DNA from: Anaeromassilibacillus senegalensis
GTDB taxonomy: Bacteria; Bacillota; Clostridia; Oscillospirales; Acutalibacteraceae
DNA length: 64,000 nucleotides
Reading direction: 5' to 3'
Assembly (NCBI RefSeq): GCF_021531715.1
Contig: NZ_JAFBIT010000001.1
Location: forward strand, 1,215,941 to 1,279,940
Shown here: in pieces, positions 58,055 to 64,000 of the stretch
How positions within the stretch are numbered: position 1 is the first letter of the stretch
Layout of the letters: the number at the start of each line of letters is the position of its first letter
Made by a program: the position numbers and the translations under genes
Notes under the pieces: generated by a model
Database searches by the model: none
Told to the model about the DNA's origin: nothing
What the model saw: only the letters and a program-made list of their open reading frames with translations

Positions 58055-60214
58055 TTACAGATGCAAAACTCTTTCCTTGATTTCGGCGGTGCGTCCCTGA
58101 TTCCAGAACTGCGTACCAATGTAACCACAAGTGCGGCGGGCAACGTTCATCGTGTCCTGATCGCGGTTGCCGCAGTTCGGGCACTCCCAAACGAGCTTGC
58201 CGTCGTCCTCGACGATCTGAATCTCGCCGTCGTAGCCGCAGACCTGGCAGTAGTCGCTCTTTGTGTTCAGCTCCGCGTACATGATGTTGTCGTAGATATA
58301 GCGGATGATCTGCATAACCGCCTCGAGGTTCTGCTGCATATTCGGCACCTCGACGTAGCTAATCGCGCCGCCGGTGGACAGCGCCTGGAACTGCGCTTCA
58401 AATGCGAGCTTCGAGAACGCGTCGATCTGCTCGGTGACGTGGACGTGGTAGCTGTTCGTGATGTACGGCTTATCCGTAACGCCCTTGATGATGCCGAAGC
58501 GCTTCTGCAGGCACTTTGCGAACTTATACGTGGTGCTCTCGAGCGGCGTGCCGTAAATACCAAAACCGATCGTCGTCTCCGCCTTCCAGCGCTCACACGC
58601 GGCGTTCATATACTTCATGACCGAAAGCGCGAACGGCGTGGCGCTCGGATCGGTGTGGGACTTGCCTGTCATGTAGCGAACACATTCGCACAGACCCGCG
58701 TAGCCGAGGGAGATCGTGGAATAGCCGCCGTAGAGCAGCTTATCGATCGGCTCGCCCTTCTTGAGGCGGGCGATTGCGCCGTACTGCCAGAGGATCGGCG
58801 CGGCGTCCGACAGCGTGCCCTTCAGGCGGTTGTGGCGGCACATCAGCGCGCGGTAGCACAAATCAAGCCGCTCGTCGAAAATCTTCCAGAATTTTTCCAT
58901 ATCGCCGCCGGAGCTCAGCGCGACGTCGACGAGGTTCAGCGTGACGACGCCCTGATTAAAGCGGCCGTAGAATTTATAGTTGCCATTTTCGTCCTTCCAC
59001 GGGCTGAGCGCACTGCGGCAGCCCATGACCGGGAAGCAGTTGCCCTCTTTGAGCTCCTTCATCTTCTTTTCGGAGATGTAGTCCGGCACCATGCGCTTGG
59101 CGGTGCACTTTGCGGCAAGCTCGGTGAGGTAGTAGTATTCGCCGTCGGGCGTGATGTTGTCCTCCTGCAGGACATAGATCAGCTTTGGGAACGCCGGCGT
59201 AACCCACACGCCCTTCTCGTTTTTGACGCCCTCATAGCGCTGGAGCAGGACCTCCTCGATGATCATCGCGAGGTCGCGCTTTTCGCGCTCATTCTTCGCC
59301 TCGTTCAGATACATGAACACCGTGATGAACGGCGCCTGTCCGTTCGTCGTCATCAGCGTGACGACCTGGTACTGGATCGTCTGCACGCCGCGCTTGACTT
59401 CCTCGCGCAGGCGGCGCTCCACGATCTCAGAGATTTTCTCCTCGGAAGCGGAACCGCCGAGCTCCTCCACCTCGAGCAGCACCTCCGCGCGGATCTTATC
59501 GCGGGAGACCTGTACGAACGGTGCGAGGTGCGCCAGACTGATGCTCTGTCCGCCGTACTGGTTGCTCGCGACCTGCGCGACGATCTGCGTCGCGATGTTG
59601 CAGGCAGTCGAGAAGCTGTGCGGCTTTTCGATCAGCGTGCCGGTGATGACCGTGCCGTTTTGGAGCATGTCCTCGAGATTGACGAGATCGCAGTTGTGCA
59701 TGTGCTGGGCGAAATAGTCCGTATCATGGAAATGGATGATGCCCTGCTCGTGCGCCTCCACAATCTCCTGCGGCAGCAAAATGCGGCGCGTGATGTCCTT
59801 CGAGACCTCGCCCGCCATATAATCGCGCTGGACGCTGTTGACGGTTGGATTTTTATTCGCGTTTTCCTGCTTGGCTTCCTCGTTATTGCACTCGATCAGG
59901 CTGAGAATCTGGTTGTCCGTCGTGTTGGCGCGGCGGGCAAGCGAGCGGGTATATCGATAACGAATATATTGCTTTGCAACCTCAAATGCACCCTGCCCCA
60001 TGATCTGATTCTCGACCATATCCTGGATCTCCTCAACCGACGGCGCGCGGCCCATTTCCAGACATTTCTCCTCGACATTCGCCGCGATGGTGCGGATCTG
60101 TTCGCTCGTCAGCTCCTTGTGCTGTTTGTCCGCATTGTTCGCTTTCGTGACGGCGACAATAATTTTACTGATGTCAAATGCGGCCTCAGAGCCGTTTCTT
60201 TTGATGATTTTCAT
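58055..60214 (-). CDS. nrdD: Anaerobic ribonucleoside-triphosphate reductase
   Basis: A 719-residue class III ribonucleotide reductase. An ATP-cone occupies the first 95 residues. The zinc site near the C-terminus has CQVCGY and CPNCG, and the glycyl radical is Gly697 in RRTCGYIG. It reduces ribonucleoside triphosphates in anaerobes. It is followed by nrdG and preceded by a promoter with one NrdR-like box. The start has GGAGG upstream. Confidence 0.97.
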   Translation of the reverse strand: MKIIKRNGSEAAFDISKIIVAVTKANNADKQHKELTSEQIRTIAANVEEKCLEMGRAPSVEEIQDMVENQIMGQGAFEVAKQYIRYRYTRSLARRANTTDNQILSLIECNNEEAKQENANKNPTVNSVQRDYMAGEVSKDITRRILLPQEIVEAHEQGIIHFHDTDYFAQHMHNCDLVNLEDMLQNGTVITGTLIEKPHSFSTACNIATQIVAQVASNQYGGQSISLAHLAPFVQVSRDKIRAEVLLEVEELGGSASEEKISEIVERRLREEVKRGVQTIQYQVVTLMTTNGQAPFITVFMYLNEAKNEREKRDLAMIIEEVLLQRYEGVKNEKGVWVTPAFPKLIYVLQEDNITPDGEYYYLTELAAKCTAKRMVPDYISEKKMKELKEGNCFPVMGCRSALSPWKDENGNYKFYGRFNQGVVTLNLVDVALSSGGDMEKFWKIFDERLDLCYRALMCRHNRLKGTLSDAAPILWQYGAIARLKKGEPIDKLLYGGYSTISLGYAGLCECVRYMTGKSHTDPSATPFALSVMKYMNAACERWKAETTIGFGIYGTPLESTTYKFAKCLQKRFGIIKGVTDKPYITNSYHVHVTEQIDAFSKLAFEAQFQALSTGGAISYVEVPNMQQNLEAVMQIIRYIYDNIMYAELNTKSDYCQVCGYDGEIQIVEDDGKLVWECPNCGNRDQDTMNVARRTCGYIGTQFWNQGRTAEIKERVLHL

Positions 60215-60278
60215 TTGTGCTTCCTCCCGTAGAATCCATACCTTGAATTTTTGATCGAGTTTGTATATTTATCCATAA

Positions 60279-60294
60279 ATACAATATATTGTGG
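60279..60294 (-). promoter_or_regulatory. NrdR-box-like palindrome before nrdD
   Basis: ATACAATATATTGTGG contains the perfect palindrome ACAATATATTGT and resembles the NrdR consensus ACACTATATATAGTGT. It lies downstream of the -10. A clear second box at 31-32 bp was not found. Confidence 0.5.
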
Positions 60295-60327
60295 GTTTTG
60301 GGCGTTTTTTCGCCGTAAGCAACTACT

Positions 60328-60356
60328 AGTATACATCATCGTGTGCCGTTTGTCGA
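60328..60356 (-). promoter_or_regulatory. Promoter of nrdD-nrdG
   Basis: Minus strand: -35 TCGACA (60351-60356), 17 bp spacer, -10 TATACT (60328-60333). Confidence 0.65.
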
Positions 60357-60420
60357 CCCCTTACAGAAGAAAATTTTTGGGATTCAGAGAGAGGAAAAAC
60401 AGGAAAATGCACAAACATTG

Positions 60421-60597
60421 TCAGTCCTTCCGCGAGCCGAGCAGCCGGATGGGCTCTATGCGCAGATTGCGGTTGACAAGCAGCACCGTGAGCAGCGCCA
60501 GCGGTGTGACCACAAGCAGCAATCCCACCACCGCGGTCAGCAGGCTTCGCCCAGTGCTGCGCCTGCCGTATCGCAGAATTTCCGTCCAGAAAAACAT
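60421..60597 (-). CDS. Small single-helix membrane protein, possible FtsX-permease remnant
   Basis: A 58-residue protein. The start FFWTEILRYGRRSTGRSLLT looks like the N-terminus of FtsX-type ABC permeases. It is followed by one long membrane helix (AVVGLLLVVTPLALLTVLL) and a tail NRNLRIEPIRLLGSRKD that resembles permease C-termini. It has a GAGGTGAG ribosome site and its own promoter, so it is probably expressed. An independent small membrane protein is equally possible. Too short for a confident family call. Confidence 0.5.
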   Translation of the reverse strand: MFFWTEILRYGRRSTGRSLLTAVVGLLLVVTPLALLTVLLVNRNLRIEPIRLLGSRKD

Positions 60598-60623
60598 AGA
60601 GCTCACCTCTTTCCTATATTTAA

Positions 60624-60652
60624 AGTACATCGGCACCGTACACCAGCGTCAA
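60624..60652 (-). promoter_or_regulatory. Promoter of the small membrane protein gene
   Basis: Minus strand: -35 TTGACG (60647-60652), 17 bp spacer, -10 TGTACT (60624-60629). Confidence 0.5.
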
Positions 60653-60709
60653 TATTTTTATATGATTTAACCGACTTCTTGTTTAAATCCGGCAGCAAAT
60701 TGTTTTTGC

Positions 60710-60738
60710 TTGCCGCCCACTGTGTTTTGTGCTAAGAT
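60710..60738 (+). promoter_or_regulatory. Promoter of the BadF-type kinase gene
   Basis: -35 TTGCCG (60710-60715), 17 bp spacer, -10 TAAGAT (60733-60738), 31 bp before the chosen start. Confidence 0.55.
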
Positions 60739-60769
60739 AGGGACAAGAATCTGATCGGGGATGAATGGT

Positions 60770-61729
60770 ATGTTTTATCTGGGTATTGATTCCGGTGGCA
60801 CAAAGGCGGCGTTCCTGCTCGGCGACGAGAACGGGCGGATCTATGCACGGTACCGTGGAGAAGGCTGCACCGTGCTTTCCGGGCACAAAACAGGTATCAA
60901 GCAGATGGTTGCCGAAGGTGTTGCCGCTGTGTGCAAGGCGGCAGGCATTACACCGGACGACATCGACTGTCTCGGCCTTGGCATCAGCTGCTACGGCGAA
61001 GGCGAAAATTCCGAAGTGGAACCGTTTGAGGCGTGTGCCGAGGTGCTCTCTCCCGACCGCGTGATTTGCCAGTGCGACACCTATGTCGGCTGGGCCGGTT
61101 CCCTGCACTTTCAGCCGGGCGTCAATGTGATTGCCGGCACCGGCGCCGTCGCTTACGGCGTCAACGCAGCGGGCGAAACGGCGCGCAGCAGCGGCTGGGG
61201 CGCATGGAGCGCGGGCTGTGACGAGGGCTCGTGCACGTGGCACGGGCAGCGGCTCGTACAGGAATGGACAAAGCAGGCGGACGGCCGCCGCCCCCGCACG
61301 GCGATGTACACGATGTTCCGCGAGCATTTCCATGTGACATGCGACGACGAGCATTTCATCACAACGTTGAACGAGACGGTTCTGCCCGGACGCGGACTGC
61401 CGGAGTTGCAGCGGCTGCTCGCCAAAATGTACGATGCGGGCGATCCCATCGCCGCGCAGATCTACGAAGAAGGCGCCGAAGAACTCTGGTGCAGCATTCA
61501 AGCCGTCGCGCAGAAGCTCGGCTTCACCGGTACGGATTATCCGGTTTCATACACGGGCGGTCTGTTCAAATCCGGCGAATGTGCGCTCGCGCCGCTGAGA
61601 CGGCGCATTGAACGTGCGGGCGCGCACCTTGTCGATCCCGAGCTTCCGCCGGATGTCGGCGCGTTAATGATGGCAATCCACCACAAGCATCCCGAGCGCG
61701 ATCTGCGGGATTTCCGAATCACCGAATAA
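60770..61729 (+). CDS. BadF/BadG/BcrA/BcrD-type ATPase, N-acetylglucosamine-kinase-like
   Basis: A 319-residue ASKHA-fold protein. LGIDSGGTKAAFLLG is the phosphate-1 motif, NVIAGTGAVAYG the second phosphate loop, and SYTGGLFKSG the adenosine motif. Close relatives phosphorylate N-acetylglucosamine or related sugars in the cytoplasm. The start at 60770 is chosen because GGGGA lies 8 bases upstream; the ATG at 60761 abuts that site. It is monocistronic with its own terminator. Confidence 0.85.
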   Translation: MFYLGIDSGGTKAAFLLGDENGRIYARYRGEGCTVLSGHKTGIKQMVAEGVAAVCKAAGITPDDIDCLGLGISCYGEGENSEVEPFEACAEVLSPDRVICQCDTYVGWAGSLHFQPGVNVIAGTGAVAYGVNAAGETARSSGWGAWSAGCDEGSCTWHGQRLVQEWTKQADGRRPRTAMYTMFREHFHVTCDDEHFITTLNETVLPGRGLPELQRLLAKMYDAGDPIAAQIYEEGAEELWCSIQAVAQKLGFTGTDYPVSYTGGLFKSGECALAPLRRRIERAGAHLVDPELPPDVGALMMAIHHKHPERDLRDFRITE

Positions 61730-61737
61730 CCGCAAAG

Positions 61738-61786
61738 GGCCTGAACCGTTTCCGTGCCGCCGGGCACAGATCGGTTCAGGCCTTTT
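61738..61786 (+). terminator. Terminator after the BadF-type kinase gene
   Basis: GGCCTGAACCG (61738-61748) pairs with CGGTTCAGGCC (61772-61782), then TTTT. It may also serve the convergent small gene. Confidence 0.8.
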
Positions 61787-61798
61787 GATTTGTAGGGG

Positions 61799-62008
61799 TT
61801 ATAGATTCCGCTTTCTTCCCGCTGCAAGCGTTACAGCCAGCGCTGCGGCTGAGAGCAGGCAAACCGCTGTGTACATGCCATACGGCATGCGGTCGCCGGT
61901 CTTGACCGCCGGAGCGGTTCCGGCCGTTTCACCCGCATTGGTCTCCTGTCCTGCGGACTGTAGCCCAAAGAGCACTGTGATATCCGCCGAATCGCGTATA
62001 TATTTCAT
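61799..62008 (-). CDS. Short protein with a C-terminal sortase-type sorting signal
   Basis: A 69-residue frame ending in PAVKTGD, a hydrophobic helix (TAVCLLSAAALAVTLAA) and GRKRN, the layout of a cell-wall sorting signal. There is no N-terminal signal peptide, so as written it could not be exported normally. The ribosome site AAGGAG is only 2-3 bases from the ATG. It follows the sortase-pilin operon, from which it is separated by a terminator. It may be the remaining end of a larger surface protein. Confidence 0.5.
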   Translation of the reverse strand: MKYIRDSADITVLFGLQSAGQETNAGETAGTAPAVKTGDRMPYGMYTAVCLLSAAALAVTLAAGRKRNL

Positions 62009-62117
62009 CTCTCCTTACGCCATGATTTTATCGTTTTTCCAATTTTGCCGCAACGCCGATTGCGCCAAAACTGCGTAAAGAATCTGTAAACGTCAACCTG
62101 TGGGGACAAGGAAAAAA

Positions 62118-62143
62118 GCCCCGGGTTCAGAAGAACCCGGGGC
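62118..62143 (-). terminator. Terminator of the sortase-pilin operon
   Basis: A perfect 11 bp stem GCCCCGGGTTC / GAACCCGGGGC with a 4-base loop, followed on the minus strand by TTTTTTCC. Confidence 0.85.
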
Positions 62144-62160
62144 CATGCAAATTAGCTGTT

Positions 62161-62790
62161 TTATTCGTTTTCCGCGCTTTCGCAGCGCACGGTGATGCGG
62201 TTTTGACCGCTGTATGTACAGGTAAAAAGTGTGAGATCAAATTTGCCGGCGGTCATATCCGCCACAGCGCTTGGAGGCAGGATCTCCGTCTCCGCCACCG
62301 TATAGTGGAAGACCGCACCGTTCACATCCGTGAAGAGCACCGCGTCCCCGGCGGAGAGATCGGAAATAGGGCCGAAATGGCTGACGTAATTGTGCCCGGC
62401 AAGCACAAGATCGCCGCCCTTCGCAGTTCCTGCATAACGGCACGGCGCAAGGCGCAGGGCGTCCTCGCTGCAGGCAGAGAAAACCGGCAGCTCGATCCCC
62501 AGCACCGGGATGGAAACATAGCCGATGTAGGCGCGGTCGTCGATGATGACCTCCGGCATCGATGTGTCAGTCGGATCGGGATAGATGGGCGCAGCCGACC
62601 CGCTTTCGGCAGCCACATCTGCCCGCCGCTCTTCGACGGCCTGCACAAGCTGCGGCAGGACTTCGGCGGCTGCCTGCTCCGCCGCGTCCGCTTCGTTTTG
62701 ATTGTGCAGAAAAAGGGACAGAGCTCCGAACACAAGCGCTGCCCCAAAAATCATGCAGATGATACCAACAATACTTCTTCTACTTTTCAT
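62161..62790 (-). CDS. Sortase, class D-like
   Basis: A 209-residue sortase with an N-terminal membrane helix (VGIICMIFGAALVFGALSLFL). The catalytic His is in LVLAGHNYVSHFG and the Cys is Cys191 in LFTCTYSGQNR, with Arg198. It joins sorting-signal proteins to the cell wall. Its start overlaps the end of the pilin gene by 11 bp. The class is judged from general layout and could be another housekeeping type. Confidence 0.85.
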   Translation of the reverse strand: MKSRRSIVGIICMIFGAALVFGALSLFLHNQNEADAAEQAAAEVLPQLVQAVEERRADVAAESGSAAPIYPDPTDTSMPEVIIDDRAYIGYVSIPVLGIELPVFSACSEDALRLAPCRYAGTAKGGDLVLAGHNYVSHFGPISDLSAGDAVLFTDVNGAVFHYTVAETEILPPSAVADMTAGKFDLTLFTCTYSGQNRITVRCESAENE

Positions 62791-63454
62791 GGGTGTCCTT
62801 TTTGCGCCGGAAGCACAGGGCCCAGCCGGCAGCAAAGAATAGAAGACCGGCGGCGGCCAGAACTGGAACCGGCCAGTTGAGCTGGCCTGTCTGCGGCAGG
62901 TTCGGCTTATTGGGGCCAGGGGTCGGGCTGGGCTTCGGCGTATCCGCCGTCTGAAGCGCGACCTTCGGGCTGGCGTCCACGGTGTAGATGTACTCGCCGT
63001 CCTCCGTTTTCGGGATTGTCACAAGGAACGGATTGGCTTTCTGGTAGCCGTCGGCAGCCTTTTCCTGCACAAGAAGATACAGGCCGATCTCCAGATTTTC
63101 AAAGCGCACTGTGCCGTCCGAGCCGACCGTCTCCGTCGTACCCTCAACACCGTTGCTACGCGCATAATCGGCAAGCTCGGCCGCAAGCTCCGGAGACTGC
63201 ACATCCTCGAGCGATTCCCCGCAGGCAGAAAAATCTCCGGTGGGGCGGAAGCTGAAATTGCCGTCCTCCTCGAAGACCTCGCCTACACGGAAAAACGTCA
63301 GCGTACCGCCGGAAACGACGGTCTCGCCCGCGTGCATGGTCACGGTGATTGCACCAATTTGGTTTTTATCCGGAACATTATGCGCGAAGACCGCCGTACT
63401 CAAACAGCAGATCAAACCAAGAGCCGCAAGCCATGAAAATATTCGTTTTTTCAT
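62780..63454 (-). CDS. SpaA-type isopeptide pilin with LPQTG anchor
   Basis: A 224-residue surface protein. A signal peptide covers residues 1-24 (ending AVFA), one or two SpaA-like Ig domains follow (ITVTMHAGETVVSGGTLTFF, ENLEIGLYLLVQE), then a Pro-rich spacer (TPKPSPTPGPNKPN), LPQTG at 186-190, a membrane helix and RRKK tail. It is probably a minor pilin or wall-anchored adhesin. It overlaps the downstream sortase by 11 bp and the upstream class C sortase by 4 bp. Confidence 0.92.
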   Translation of the reverse strand: MKKRIFSWLAALGLICCLSTAVFAHNVPDKNQIGAITVTMHAGETVVSGGTLTFFRVGEVFEEDGNFSFRPTGDFSACGESLEDVQSPELAAELADYARSNGVEGTTETVGSDGTVRFENLEIGLYLLVQEKAADGYQKANPFLVTIPKTEDGEYIYTVDASPKVALQTADTPKPSPTPGPNKPNLPQTGQLNWPVPVLAAAGLLFFAAGWALCFRRKKDTHEK

Positions 63455-64000
63455 TTATCTTTCCTCCTGTTCTTTCCGCGCCGGGGAAGCAGCAGAGCGA
63501 TCAACAGCACCAGTAGGATGGGCGCTGCGATAAGCGGCGCCACGATGATCGGTTCAATCTGCAGCGCATCCGCCGTGACATGCACGGTGAGCGCTTCCGG
63601 GCTGTTTTCCACACGGTGTCCGCGCACCAAAAGCCGGTGGGTATTGATACCATAGGGGGTGCAGGTCACCAATGTGCAGTAATCCTGACCCTCCACGATT
63701 TGCAGCGCTCCGACTTCCTGAGGCTCCACGATGAGGATCTGATCCACTTCATAGGTCAGCACCTCGTCCAGAATGCGCAGCAGGAAGATATCCCCTTCTC
63801 GGAGTTTGTCCAGGTTGGTGAACAGCTTGGCACTGGGCAGGCCGCGGTGCCCGGAAAGGACGCAGTGGGTGCTTTCACCGCCGACAGGCAGGCTGGACCA
63901 ATCCAGATGGCCGACAGCGATCTGCAGCACGGCTTCATCGGTGCCGTGGTAGATCGGCAGGGAGACATCGAGACTGTCGATTTCGATATAGCCCATAATG
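63451..64000 (-). CDS. Class C (pilin-polymerising) sortase, N-terminus outside the window
   Basis: The frame stays open to the right edge, so the N-terminal part is missing. The visible part has LSGHRGLPSAKLF with the catalytic His, then YCTLVTCTPYGINTHRLLVRG with the catalytic Cys and Arg, and a C-terminal membrane helix with RRGKNRRK. The C-terminal helix and the TLVTCTPYGxNTHR form are typical of class C sortases, which polymerise pilins. The stop overlaps the pilin start by 4 bp. Confidence 0.9.
   Translation of the reverse strand, partial: IMGYIEIDSLDVSLPIYHGTDEAVLQIAVGHLDWSSLPVGGESTHCVLSGHRGLPSAKLFTNLDKLREGDIFLLRILDEVLTYEVDQILIVEPQEVGALQIVEGQDYCTLVTCTPYGINTHRLLVRGHRVENSPEALTVHVTADALQIEPIIVAPLIAAPILLVLLIALLLPRRGKNRRKDK

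Noticed and set aside
58025..60232. Plus-strand open frame of 735 codons opposite nrdD
   Set aside because: Mirror of the nrdD coding strand, which is certain from its zinc and glycyl-radical motifs.
1..64000. tRNA, rRNA, CRISPR, transposase or phage genes
   Set aside because: No GTTCGANTCC-type T-arm with a cloverleaf, no spaced direct repeats, and no transposase, integrase or phage structural protein was recognised on either strand.

Overview
The window looks like the chromosome of an obligately anaerobic, spore-forming, Gram-positive member of the Clostridia, most likely Oscillospiraceae/Ruminococcaceae. The reasons are: GC-rich coding DNA with strong GGAGG ribosome binding sites and TTGACA/TATAAT-type promoters; spore genes (spoVAC, spoVAD); anaerobic ribonucleotide reductase (nrdD/nrdG); the [FeFe]-hydrogenase maturase hydE; a T-box leader on asnB; and a sortase/pilin operon. 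I found no rRNA, tRNA, CRISPR array, insertion sequence or prophage. The species assignment is inference.

Layout. 1-7.6 kb: end of a Crp/Fnr regulator, a DUF308 membrane protein, a GH130 mannosyl-glucose phosphorylase, larC, a Gfo/Idh/MocA dehydrogenase with a divergent short URO-D-like gene, a small conserved protein and a Wzy/O-antigen-ligase-type membrane protein. 7.7-18.5 kb: a PurF-like protein without its glutaminase cysteine, a P-loop kinase, a metF / activation-domain / metH operon, a PIG-L deacetylase / P-loop / tsaD operon, and an HD / hydE / mnmA operon. 19-30 kb: DUF2752 protein, ferredoxin-like aldo-keto reductase, a sugar operon (esterase, GH125 alpha-mannosidase, PfkB kinase, acetyltransferase), a ThuA/SDR/SDR operon, a cytoplasmic ricin-type lectin and a P-type ATPase. 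30-36 kb: pyrE, a ComEC-like metallo-beta-lactamase, an HPr-like protein, T-box-controlled asnB and a phosphohexomutase. 36-43 kb: the most unusual stretch, with a PocR-domain AraC regulator, a URO-D/methyltransferase fused to a thioredoxin-like domain, a G3E GTPase, an aquaporin missing its middle, a truncated G3E gene, spoVAC-spoVAD and a DUF255 protein missing its middle. 43-58 kb: M20 amidohydrolase, GyrI-like and Eis-like proteins, murF-pepC-murE-cimA, copper export (csoR-copA with a fused CopZ), luxS and an HMA protein. 58-64 kb: nrdD-nrdG, a tiny membrane protein, a BadF/NAGK-type kinase, and a sortase-pilin-sortase operon running off the right edge.

How genes work together. metF, metH and luxS form a methyl/homocysteine cycle. 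GH130, GH125, the esterase, PfkB kinase and phosphohexomutase suggest use of mannose-containing glycans. csoR, copA and copZ form a copper-efflux unit under two visible palindromic boxes. sortase-pilin genes are coupled by 4-11 bp overlaps.

The main anomaly is a recurring pattern of short genes that look like N- and C-terminal parts of larger families joined in frame: aquaporin (joined at the NPA motif), the DUF255 protein, a URO-D-like protein and possibly an FtsX-like fragment. They keep ribosome binding sites, and some keep promoters. Whether this is biology or assembly artefact cannot be told from the sequence alone.
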